Shown here piece by piece: positions 1 to 8,565 of a stretch of DNA of 64,000 nt. Source of the DNA: Burkholderiales bacterium. Lineage in GTDB: Bacteria > Pseudomonadota > Gammaproteobacteria > Burkholderiales > Burkholderiaceae_C. The position numbers and the translations under genes are program-made. The DNA lies in contig JAECRL010000004.1 of the NCBI GenBank assembly GCA_016000265.1, positions 74,264 through 138,263 of the forward strand, read 5' to 3'. The notes under the pieces were generated by a model. It searched no databases. It saw only the letters and a list, made by a program, of their open reading frames with translations, and was not told the DNA's origin. The stretch's first letter is position 1. Each line of letters opens with the position of its first letter.

Positions 1-376
1 CGGCCACGTTGATCGCCGAACTGGCACCACCGCCGTTGCTGGTGATGACGGGCGCCGTGTCGTTGAGGTCCGTGACGGTCACGGACAGCGCCTGGGTGTC
101 GCTCTGCACACCATCGCTGACGGTGACCTCGACGTCGTAGACGTTGTCCCCGCCGCTGTCGGACGGCGCTTCGCGGTCGGGCGCACCGATGAAGCTCAGC
201 TCGCCCGTGCTCGCGTTGATGCTGAAGCGGGCCTGGTCGGCGCCGCCGCTGAGGCTGTACGTCAAGGTCGCCCCCGCGTCCGCGTCGGTGGCGGTCACGG
301 TGGTGACCGCGGTGCTGCCCTCGGCCACGTTGATCGCCGAACTGGCACCACCGCCGTTGCTGGTGATGACGGGCGC
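1..376 (-). repeat. Near-identical tandem cadherin-like repeat units, 321-bp period
   Basis: Bases 1-55 are identical to 322-376, an offset of 321 bp, or 107 codons. The encoded unit carries DADAGATLTYSLSGGAD and FSINASTGEL, typical of cadherin/VCBS-like domains. The array continues beyond the window. Such identity at DNA level suggests recent duplication or ongoing recombination between units. Confidence 0.8.
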
Positions 377-3300
377 GTCGTTGACGGCCGTGACCGTGAT
401 GGCCACCTGATCGGTGTCGGTCAGCGTGCCACCGCTGCCGCTGTTGCCCAGGTCGGAGGTGGCCACCGTGAGCGTGTCGGCGCCGCTGTAGCTGGCGTCC
501 GGCGTGTAGACGACCTCGGCGAGGTGGGCCTGGATCTGCGCCAGCGTGCCACTGAGGGTGACGGTGCTTGAGGCGCTGCCCGACACGCTGGGCACCGTCA
601 GGCGGCCGTGCAAGACCGTGAGCTGGACCTCGATGACCGCGCTGCCGGCGTCCACGTCGTTGACCGAGATCGCGTTGCCGTTGGCCGAGGAGAAGGTGAG
701 CGCGCCGTTTTCGGCGACCGACTGTGGCCCGGGCACGGTGTTGACCGGCGCGTCGTTGACCGAATGCACGGTGATGTGGACATCGCTGGCGCCGCTGAGC
801 TGGCCGCCCGCGGACTCGATCTGAAAGCGAACCACCCGGTCGGTGGTGTCGGGGGTGGCGGCCTGCGTGTTGGCGTAGGTCACGTTGCGCAGCAAGGCCG
901 AGACCGCGGCGTCGGTGGCGTTCGCGTTGAGCGTGATGCGCAAGGGCGTGCCGCCGCTGCCGCCGCTCAAGGTGCCGATCAGCACGCCCGCGTGGCTGAC
1001 GCTGGCGCCGCTGACGCCGATCTGGCCCGCGCCGCCGCCCTGGTGTCGCACGGACAACACGTCCTCGCCCGGGGCGCCGCCGCTGAAGAAGGACACGGCG
1101 AGCACCGCCCCGTCGTAGGAGCCGTTGGCGTCGAGCGTGACGCTGGCGTCGCCGCCCTGGTCGATCACCACCGCGCCGCTGCCTTCCTGGTAGGTGAGGC
1201 TGTCGCCGTCGACGTGCGCGATCACGGCCGCGTCGCGGTACCAGACGAAGGTGAAATTCTCGCGGTACGTGAAGCCGGTGGCCGCGCTGAGCGTGTTGAC
1301 CGAGCCCCAGCTCGCGCCGTCCCAGGCCGCCATGTTGAGGTCGGCGGCGCTGTCTTGCACCCCGAGCATGATCGTGTCGGAGTAGGGGTCGGCGTAGAGC
1401 TTGACCACGTAAGGCACGTCGGAGGCGCCCATGCTGGGGCCGCTCTGCTGGGCCGACCAGCCCGAGCCCTCGCTCCAGGTCCGGTAGAAGGTGGATGGCC
1501 CCGCGGCCTGACCGTAGACCGCCAGCAGCTGGCCGGAGCGGGCCTCGAAGGCCAGGTCCATGGTGGCGTGGTGGTCGGCGAGCGTCACCCCCGAGGCGGT
1601 GGCCAGCTGACCGCTGTCCCAGGCCGAGCCGTTCCAGACGTGCAACCACACCTCGTTGGCCGCGTTCTTGGCCGCCAGGGCCAGGCGGTCGCTGGTCGGG
1701 TCGCTGGTGAGCACGGTGGTGTGCAACTCCGACGCGCTGCTCACGCCCGCGGGCACGCCCAGGCTGGCCTCCGCGCCCCAGCTGCTGCCGTCCCAGGTGC
1801 GGTACTGGATGGCCGATCCGTTGGCCGCCGAGGCGTCGTAGATCACCATGGCCTGGCCGCTGTGGCTCTCGTAGGCCACGTTGATCTCGAAGTACTGCTT
1901 GCTGCTGTTGGTGCCCAGCGTCTGCGCCTGGCCCCAGCTGCTGCCATCCCAGACCAGGGCGTACTGGTTGTTGCTCGCCGCGGTGGTGGTCACGGCCAGG
2001 ATCATCTCGTGGCTCGACGGGTGGGCGGCCAGCTTCATGTGCACCGGCTCGCCACTCAGCGGCGCCGCGATGGTGTTGATGGCCGACCAGCTGCTGCCGT
2101 CCCAGGTCGCGTAAGACAGGCCCGCCGTGCCCGTGTTGCCGTTGTCCCAGACCAGCATGGCGTTGCCGTTGACCTCGTCGTAGCGAATGGCGAAGCTGTT
2201 GAACAACGAGGCCGTGGCGCTGGGCGAGGCCACCGGCAGCGAGATCACCGACGACCAGCTGCTGCCGTTCCACACCCCCGCCAGGATCTTGCCGGAGACG
2301 TCGGCCGAGCCGATGAAGATGATCTCTTCGCGCGTGGGGGCCTCGGCCGCGGCGAGCATGGAGATGTCGTCGCCATAGGCCAGGCCGTTGGTGCCGACCT
2401 GGCTGAAGCCGCTGCCGTCCCAGTCCGCGTAGGCCTGGTAGAACTGGTCGTTGATGTTCCAGATCAGCTTGCCGCGCGGGCCGTTGGCGGGCGCCACCGC
2501 CTGCACCGCGCGGGCGAACTCGGAGGCCCCGATGTAGCCACTCTCGACGTTGGCCACCGCCGAGATCCAGTCGCCCACGTTGACGCCGCCGACGTCGATG
2601 GAGAAGCTGCCATCGCCGTTGCTGGCGTTGGTGTTGACCAGGACCGAGCCCAGGTAGACGCGCCCCTGGCCGTGGCCCGAGGCGTCGGCGCTGGGGTTGG
2701 AGAAGAACTCGATGTAGATGGGCGCGTCGGAGTAGAAGTCGATCGAGCCCAGGATGCGCGTCACGCCCCCTTCGGTCACCACCGAGGTGATGACGGGGAA
2801 GTTGTTGCGGTAGTTGGCGCCCCCGTCGCCGTCGTTCGGGTCGTTGGGCGTCACGCCGTTGTTGTCGACGTCGATGCCGAGCGCGGCGTTGCTGTGGATG
2901 CTGTTGCGGTAGTACAGGTTGCCCAGGCCTGATGCCACGTTGATGCCCGCCCCCGCGTTGCCGGCGATCACGTTGCCCTCGCCCGCCACCTTGCCCCCGA
3001 TGACCTGGTTGCTCGCCGCGATGTAGACGCCGCTGCCGCCGTTGCCCAGCAAGGTGCTGCCGTCCGAGCCCACGCCGATCAGGTTGCCCTTGACCACGTG
3101 CCCGCCCGTCGGGCTGGAGTGGATGGCCAGGCCGTGCGAGGTGTTGCCCGAGATGACGTTGCGCGCCGCGCCCGCGCCGCCGATGGTCGAGGCCGCCGCG
3201 GTGTTGAGGTACACGCCCACGCCCGTGTTGGCCAGCGCCGCCGTGCCGCTGGCGTTGAGGCCGATGACGTTGCCCTGCAGCGTCACGCCCCCGCTGTTGC

Positions 3301-6300
3301 CCGCGTAGACGCCCCCGGTGTTGTTGCCCGAAATCAGGTTGCCGGCGCCCACCGCCGAGCCCCCGATGAGGGCGCTGCCGCCGTCGTCGAGGTAGATGCC
3401 GTAGCCGCCGTTGCCCAGGTCGACCAGGCCGGTGACGTCCGTGCCGATCTGGTTGCCCTGGATGGTCGCCGTGCCGGTGGTGGTGAACCAGATGCCGTGC
3501 GAGGTGAAGCCCGAGATCACGTTGCCCGCGCCGGCGGCCGTCCCGCCGATGGTGACGCTGCTCGACGAGCTCTCCACCATGACGCCGTAGGCGCTGTTGT
3601 TGGCGAAGGCCACCGTGCCGGCGGCATCGGTGCCGATGCGGTTGCCTTGCAGCACCGTGCCATTGGCCCCCGAGGCCAGGTAGATGTTGTAGGGCGATCC
3701 GTTGCCCGAGATGGCGTTGCCATCGCCCGCGGCCAGCCCGCCGATGACCACGTTGGCGCCATACGACTCGATGCCCTCGGACGCGTTTTGTTCGCCCGCG
3801 CCCGCGAAGCTGCCATCGGCGTTGAAGCTGCCGATGAAGTTGCCCACGATGGTGTGGTTGTCGGAGCCCGAGTCGATGTGGATGCCATCGGCGCCGAAGT
3901 CGCGGATGACGAAGCCGCGGATGGTGCTGCCGTCGGCGCTGTTGCTCAGCGTCAGGCCGTGGCCCGCGCCGCCGTTGCCATCGAGCACGACCAGCGGTTG
4001 CGTGGCGTAGCCCGCCTGCGTGGCCGCGTTGAGGTGGATGGCCTCGGTCACCGTGGGCAGCGTGCTCGTCAGGTTGATGACGTACTCGCCAAAGGCACCG
4101 GTGGGCCCCGTGAGGGCGAAGCTCACCACGTCCAGGCCGGCGGTGGTGTTGGCCGCGATGATCGCCTCGCGCAGGGACACCTTGCCGTCGGCGCCCTTGT
4201 TGGCGTTGAGCTGCTCGGCGGTGAAGCTCGCGCCCATGCCGGTGTCGTTGTCGTTGGCGGTGGTGTCGACCACCAGGGCCGTGCCCACGTCGGTGACGTT
4301 GACGGCCAGGGTCTGCGTGTCGATCTGGCCCCCGGCGCTGGCGCGCACGATGACGTCGTAGACGTTGTTGCCGCCCACGTCGGTGGGGTTCTCGAAGTCG
4401 GGGGCCGCGTTGAACGTCAGCACGCCGGTGCTGCTGTTGATGCTGAACTTGCCCGCGTCGGCGCCCCCGATGATGCTGTAGGAGACGGCGCTGCCTTCGG
4501 CGTCGGTGGCCACCACGGTCGTGACGGCGGTGCGGGTCTCGGCAACGAGGACGGTGGCGTTGGCCCCGCCGCCGTTGCTGCCGATCACCGGGGCGTCGTC
4601 CACCGCGATGACCGACACGCTGGTCGACACCGTGTTGCCGTTGCCGCCATAGGGGTCGTGCGCCACGAAGGTGATGTTGCGCGTGGTCGTGTTCGGGTTG
4701 TCGGAGTCGTTGACGTACTGCAGCGTGCGCAGCACCTTCTGGTAATTGGCCGCGGTGTCGTCGCCACTGAGCGTGAGCACGTTCGAGCCCGGCGGCATGC
4801 TGCCCGTGATGTTGGTGCCGCTGACATCCCAGGTCAGGCGCTCCAGGCCCGCGTTCTGGACGTTGGTGATGGTCACGGTCAGGCGGTCGAGGTTGGGGCT
4901 GACCCCGTTGGTGCCCGCCGTGACGGTGGCCGCCAGGCTGTTGGTGACGTTGACGGGCGTGCCTTCGGTGAAGGTCGCCGAGTGCCCGTCGCCCAGCAAA
5001 CCGCCGTTGAGGTCCAGGGCCGGTGGCGTGGGCGCGGTGTAGTCGATGATCAGCTGGGGGCGATAGGCCGCGGTGCCGTTCTCGGAGCTGGCCACGCTCC
5101 ACTCGGCGTTGCTGGTGTACATGACCCAGCCGAGGTTGCTGGCGCCGTTGCTCCAGGCCTGGACGGTGTTGAGGACGTTGTAGTTGATGTAGCTGTTGTT
5201 GTCGCTGAGGTCGTTGCTGCCGTCCGGGGTGGCGCTGGCTTCGACGTTGTCCAGCGAGAGGCCGCCGCCCAGCGAGTCCCAGGTCGAGGCCTCCGTCCAG
5301 TTGGCCGACAGCACGCGGCTGACCAGGCCCTGGCCCACGCCGTCTTCGGTGATGTACAGGCGCAGCGTGGCGGAGTTGATCTTGGCGTTGTCCGGGATCG
5401 TGCCGCCTTGCGAGACGAACAGCTTGTCAAAGCGCAGCAGCATCTGCTGCGAGTTCTGGGTCGTGACGATCAGCTCGGCGGAGCCCCCGTTGTTGGCCGC
5501 GGAGCCATTGGCGATGTGTGTGTCCTGCGTCGAGTTGTAGCCGCTGAGGCCCTCCTGGATCGTCGCCGTGGCCAGCACCTGCTGCCAGTCGGCCTGGAAG
5601 GCCGCGCCCACGGCCACCTGGGTCTCGATGGCCCCCACGTGGTGCTCCAGCACCCAGTCGCCCCCCAAGGCGCTGGCGCCGGTGAGGTCGTCGCTGGCGG
5701 CGACGTCGGCCCCGGTCAGCAAGGCCAGGTCGGCGATCAGCGCGCGGCCGGCCTCACCCGAGGCCAGGTCGCAGCCGTAGAGCAGCCAGTCGGCGTCGGC
5801 GGTGAGCGCGCGGGCCCAGCCGGAGACCTCGGCGGCCTGCCCCATCAAGCTGCGGGCGTCCAGGCGCGTGCCGCCCAGCTGCAAACCGCTGTCGTCGCCG
5901 TGGCTGATGAGGTGCACGGCCGCGACCCCCTGGCGCTCGGCCAGCACGGCGCTGATCTGGCCGATGCCGTCGCGCGTGGCGTCCAGGCGGATGACCTCCA
6001 GGGTGCGCCCGCCTTCGTCGGCCTGCGCCTGCAAGGCGGCGAGCCAGGCCTGGGCGTCGGGCACGGCGGCGTCGAGGAAAACGATTTCGTGGCCCGAGGT
6101 GAGCACCGGGGCGCCATCGAGCTGCGAGCCGGTGACCACGGCGGCCTGAGCGTTCGGGTCACCCTGGACGTGCCAGGCGCGGGTGGCCACGCCGCTCGGG
6201 CCGGCGCCCGTGGGCGCGCTCGCCAGCAGGCCGGAGGCCCCCGGCAGGATCGCCTCGGCGTCCGCCGAAAACAGCACGCGCGACTCCAGCTCCTCGATGA

Positions 6301-6346
6301 GGAAGGCGCGGGGGGGGCGGCGGGGTGCGGCGGGGCGCGATGCCAT
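1..6346 (-). CDS. Giant LEPR-XLL / DUF4347 repetitive surface protein (3' end outside window)
   Basis: The frame is open for at least 2115 residues and runs off the window edge. The chosen ATG (6346) gives an N-terminus reading MASRPAAPRRPPRAF, followed by ELESRVLFSAD, a LEPR-XLL-type motif found at the start of very large exported proteins. Next come a DUF4347 domain (about residues 60-260; ISHGDD, LLYGCDLASGE, GADVAASDDLTGA), a DNRLRE-like domain (about 260-430), cadherin-like repeats, a CSLREA-like motif (VSLREAIIAANT), a long parallel beta-helix of G-N-x-I-S/GNxIG repeats (roughly residues 780-1160), a block of WDGSSW repeats (about 1310-1680), and more cadherin/VCBS-like calcium-binding repeats. 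No classical Sec signal peptide is visible. Three same-strand genes upstream probably serve its export. Likely a cell-surface or secreted adhesin-like protein; its ligand is unknown. No clear ribosome-binding site is seen, and an 8-base C run near the 5' end makes the start uncertain. Confidence 0.85.
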   Translation of the reverse strand, partial: MASRPAAPRRPPRAFLIEELESRVLFSADAEAILPGASGLLASAPTGAGPSGVATRAWHVQGDPNAQAAVVTGSQLDGAPVLTSGHEIVFLDAAVPDAQAWLAALQAQADEGGRTLEVIRLDATRDGIGQISAVLAERQGVAAVHLISHGDDSGLQLGGTRLDARSLMGQAAEVSGWARALTADADWLLYGCDLASGEAGRALIADLALLTGADVAASDDLTGASALGGDWVLEHHVGAIETQVAVGAAFQADWQQVLATATIQEGLSGYNSTQDTHIANGSAANNGGSAELIVTTQNSQQMLLRFDKLFVSQGGTIPDNAKINSATLRLYITEDGVGQGLVSRVLSANWTEASTWDSLGGGLSLDNVEASATPDGSNDLSDNNSYINYNVLNTVQAWSNGASNLGWVMYTSNAEWSVASSENGTAAYRPQLIIDYTAPTPPALDLNGGLLGDGHSATFTEGTPVNVTNSLAATVTAGTNGVSPNLDRLTVTITNVQNAGLERLTWDVSGTNITGSMPPGSNVLTLSGDDTAANYQKVLRTLQYVNDSDNPNTTTRNITFVAHDPYGGNGNTVSTSVSVIAVDDAPVIGSNGGGANATVLVAETRTAVTTVVATDAEGSAVSYSIIGGADAGKFSINSSTGVLTFNAAPDFENPTDVGGNNVYDVIVRASAGGQIDTQTLAVNVTDVGTALVVDTTANDNDTGMGASFTAEQLNANKGADGKVSLREAIIAANTTAGLDVVSFALTGPTGAFGEYVINLTSTLPTVTEAIHLNAATQAGYATQPLVVLDGNGGAGHGLTLSNSADGSTIRGFVIRDFGADGIHIDSGSDNHTIVGNFIGSFNADGSFAGAGEQNASEGIESYGANVVIGGLAAGDGNAISGNGSPYNIYLASGANGTVLQGNRIGTDAAGTVAFANNSAYGVMVESSSSSVTIGGTAAGAGNVISGFTSHGIWFTTTGTATIQGNQIGTDVTGLVDLGNGGYGIYLDDGGSALIGGSAVGAGNLISGNNTGGVYAGNSGGVTLQGNVIGLNASGTAALANTGVGVYLNTAAASTIGGAGAARNVISGNTSHGLAIHSSPTGGHVVKGNLIGVGSDGSTLLGNGGSGVYIAASNQVIGGKVAGEGNVIAGNAGAGINVASGLGNLYYRNSIHSNAALGIDVDNNGVTPNDPNDGDGGANYRNNFPVITSVVTEGGVTRILGSIDFYSDAPIYIEFFSNPSADASGHGQGRVYLGSVLVNTNASNGDGSFSIDVGGVNVGDWISAVANVESGYIGASEFARAVQAVAPANGPRGKLIWNINDQFYQAYADWDGSGFSQVGTNGLAYGDDISMLAAAEAPTREEIIFIGSADVSGKILAGVWNGSSWSSVISLPVASPSATASLFNSFAIRYDEVNGNAMLVWDNGNTGTAGLSYATWDGSSWSAINTIAAPLSGEPVHMKLAAHPSSHEMILAVTTTAASNNQYALVWDGSSWGQAQTLGTNSSKQYFEINVAYESHSGQAMVIYDASAANGSAIQYRTWDGSSWGAEASLGVPAGVSSASELHTTVLTSDPTSDRLALAAKNAANEVWLHVWNGSAWDSGQLATASGVTLADHHATMDLAFEARSGQLLAVYGQAAGPSTFYRTWSEGSGWSAQQSGPSMGASDVPYVVKLYADPYSDTIMLGVQDSAADLNMAAWDGASWGSVNTLSAATGFTYRENFTFVWYRDAAVIAHVDGDSLTYQEGSGAVVIDQGGDASVTLDANGSYDGAVLAVSFFSGGAPGEDVLSVRHQGGGAGQIGVSGASVSHAGVLIGTLSGGSGGTPLRITLNANATDAAVSALLRNVTYANTQAATPDTTDRVVRFQIESAGGQLSGASDVHITVHSVNDAPVNTVPGPQSVAENGALTFSSANGNAISVNDVDAGSAVIEVQLTVLHGRLTVPSVSGSASSTVTLSGTLAQIQAHLAEVVYTPDASYSGADTLTVATSDLGNSGSGGTLTDTDQVAITVTAVNDAPVITSNGGGASSAINVAEGSTAVTTVTATDADAGATLTYSLSGGADQARFSINASTGELSFIGAPDREAPSDSGGDNVYDVEVTVSDGVQSDTQALSVTVTDLNDTAPVITSNGGGASSAINVA
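6310..6317 (-). repeat. 8-base C homopolymer near the 5' end of the giant gene
   Basis: Eight consecutive G on the plus strand, so C8 on the coding strand, lie about 30 bases inside the predicted gene. A second open frame upstream of the run (beginning MNSESTGP, about 6399) would join the LEPR-XLL frame if the run were one base longer. It is a plausible slippage site, but phase variation is only inferred. Confidence 0.5.
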
Positions 6347-6515
6347 GGGTGGGCAGGGGGCGGCAGGTTGAGGGCGGGGCCGGTCGATTCGCTGTTCATC
6401 GACAGCATGCCCAGGAAGATGAAGCCCCGATCGCCGCTGACGGGGGCCATTTCCCTCGCAAAACCGCGGCTGGCGTGAACAGCATCACGGACTGGCCAGG
6501 CTCAGGGCGCCAGGC

Positions 6516-8558
6516 TCAGGCCGGCGGGTCCCAGGGGTGGTGCCCGCTCCAGGCCAGCTCGCTGGCCCAGGCCTCTTCGGCCTGCCGCGCCGCCCAGCGC
6601 AAGCGAGCGGCGTGGCCCTCCCGGGTGCGTTGAACGTGCTCGGCCAGCCAGCCGCCAGCCCGGTTGGCCAGCTGGGTGAGCCCGCGGTGGCGCGGCGACG
6701 CGGCGCGACGCAACAGGCCCGCCAAGGCGCGCAAGGCCGCCGGGGGCGCGATCGGCCGCCACCCCTCGTCGTCCAGCGCCAGCATGCGTTCGTGGCTGCC
6801 GGCCTGGCCGCGTCGCGCACAACGCCCCGCCAACTGGCGGTCCACCCGGCGCGCCGACTGGAGGCCCGCGCAGATCACGTGCAGGCCCCCACGCTCGGCC
6901 AGCGCATCGTCGATGTGGATGTCGGTGCCGCGCCCGGCCATCTGCGTGGCCACCGTGATCGCCCCGGCGGCGCCCGCGGCCGCCACCACCTGAGCCTCGA
7001 AGGCGTCCTGGCTGGCGTGCAGCACCTGGTGCACCAGCCCCTGCGCGCGCAGGACCGCCGACAGCGCCTGCGAATCGGCCACCGAGCCCGTGCCCACCAG
7101 CACCGGGCGACCTTGCGCGTGGAGCTCGCGCACCCGCGCGGCCACCGCGGCCCATTGCGAGGCCGCGTCGGCGTGCACGGAGGTGCCCAGGTCCAGGCGC
7201 CGGCTGGGCTGGTGCGGGCCGATGCGCACCACCGGCAGGCCGTAGACGGCCATCAGCTCCTCGCGCGCCTCCCACAAGGTGCCGCTCTGGCCGCACAGGC
7301 GCACGTAGCGCGGGAAAAAGCGCTGGTAACTCATCTGCATCAAGGTGCGCGAGGCCGCCGCGGGCTGCAGGCCTTCCTTGAGGGCGATGAGCTGGTGCAA
7401 CCCGCGCGACCAGGTGCGCCCTTCTGCGCGGCGGCCGGTGTGCACGTCCACGATCTGGATTTCGTCGTCGTGGACCACGTAGTGCACGTCGCGCTGAAAG
7501 CCATGCAGGGCCGCCAGGGCCAGGTGGATGAGGTCCTCTCGAAAACGCTGCAGCTGCCACTCGCTGCCCAGGTGCTCCGCGCGGGCGCTCAACCAGCGCC
7601 GCCCGGACTCGGTCAGCAACCAGCGCCCCGGCTCGGCCTCCACGGCCTGCTCCCCCAGGCTCAGCTGGCGCGCCATGAACAAGGCCAGGCGCCAGCGCTG
7701 CACGTCCTCGTCGGGCACCTGCTGCGACAGGATCAAGGGCATGGAGGCCTCGTCGATGAGCACGCTGTCGGCCTCGTCGAGCACGGCCATGCACAGGCCG
7801 CGCAAGACCGGCTGCGCATCCGGGGCGGTCGCAGCCAGCCGGTCTCGCAGGTGATCGAAGGCGACCTCGCGGGCGGTGGCGTAGGTGACGTCGCAGGCGT
7901 AGGCCGCGCGGCGCGCGTCGGGGCCGTCGCTGGCCTGCACGCAGCCCACGCGGAGCCCCAGCGCCGCGAACACCGGGCGCAGCTGCTCGGCGTCGCGCCG
8001 GGCCAGGTAGTCGTTGGAGGTGAGCACGTGCACAGGCATGCCGGCCAGGGCGCCGGTGGCCGCGACCAGCACCGCCACCAGGGTCTTGCCCTCGCCCGTG
8101 CCCATCTCGACCAGGCTGTTGCGCAACATGGCGGCCGCGGCTCGCAACTGGGTGTCGCGCGCAGACAGGCCCAGTTCGCGGCGCGCGACCTCGGCCACCA
8201 CCGCCAGGGCCAGCGCCACCTGCGCCGGACCCAGCCCGCGGGCGAGGATCTCCACGCGCACCCGTTGGGCCATCAGGGGCAAGGCGCTGGCGCCCATGGC
8301 GCGCAAGGCCTGGCCATGGGCGTGCACCCCCGACAGCAAACGCTGCACCTGGCGCGCGCCCCACGCCTCGGGCTGAGCCAGGCGCTGCCGCCAGGCCGCC
8401 AGCCAGGCCCGATGTGGGCCGTGCTCGGGCGCACGCATGGGGTACGCGCCCCACACCGGACCGGGTCGGGGCAACCCATGGAGGCGACGCGGGCCGCTGC
8501 AAGCCCGCACGTCGGAGCCGATGGAGCGGATGGAGCCCGCGGGCGAAGGCGACGGCAT
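6516..8558 (-). CDS. SecA-like accessory translocase ATPase, shortened
   Basis: A 680-residue SecA homologue; housekeeping SecA is about 900. Visible parts are the Walker A region GTGEGKTL (about 153-160), LTSNDYLARRDA (about 179-190), DEADSVLIDEA (about 261-271), a preprotein-crosslinking-like region with VDVHTGRRAEGRTWSRGLHQ, and a second nucleotide-binding domain with MAGRGTDIHIDD. The arginine-finger region reads GRCARRGQAGS, where ordinary SecA has a RQGDAGS-like sequence. The zinc-binding SecB-docking tail is absent and the helical C-terminal region is short. It starts 7 bases after the M50 gene, in the same direction, and lies directly upstream of the giant protein gene. It probably drives export of that protein through the Sec channel or a special route; this is inferred from position. 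A start at about 8438 (MRAPEHGPH) is also possible. Confidence 0.85.
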   Translation of the reverse strand: MPSPSPAGSIRSIGSDVRACSGPRRLHGLPRPGPVWGAYPMRAPEHGPHRAWLAAWRQRLAQPEAWGARQVQRLLSGVHAHGQALRAMGASALPLMAQRVRVEILARGLGPAQVALALAVVAEVARRELGLSARDTQLRAAAAMLRNSLVEMGTGEGKTLVAVLVAATGALAGMPVHVLTSNDYLARRDAEQLRPVFAALGLRVGCVQASDGPDARRAAYACDVTYATAREVAFDHLRDRLAATAPDAQPVLRGLCMAVLDEADSVLIDEASMPLILSQQVPDEDVQRWRLALFMARQLSLGEQAVEAEPGRWLLTESGRRWLSARAEHLGSEWQLQRFREDLIHLALAALHGFQRDVHYVVHDDEIQIVDVHTGRRAEGRTWSRGLHQLIALKEGLQPAAASRTLMQMSYQRFFPRYVRLCGQSGTLWEAREELMAVYGLPVVRIGPHQPSRRLDLGTSVHADAASQWAAVAARVRELHAQGRPVLVGTGSVADSQALSAVLRAQGLVHQVLHASQDAFEAQVVAAAGAAGAITVATQMAGRGTDIHIDDALAERGGLHVICAGLQSARRVDRQLAGRCARRGQAGSHERMLALDDEGWRPIAPPAALRALAGLLRRAASPRHRGLTQLANRAGGWLAEHVQRTREGHAARLRWAARQAEEAWASELAWSGHHPWDPPA

Positions 8559-8565
8559 GCGCGCC

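Noticed and set aside
608-6478. Very long plus-strand open frames (608-2932, 774 codons; 3098-6478, 1126 codons).
   Set aside because: They lie antisense to the giant surface protein gene and are full of V/H/D/R/G low-complexity sequence typical of reading a GC-rich gene backwards; the minus strand gives recognisable domains.
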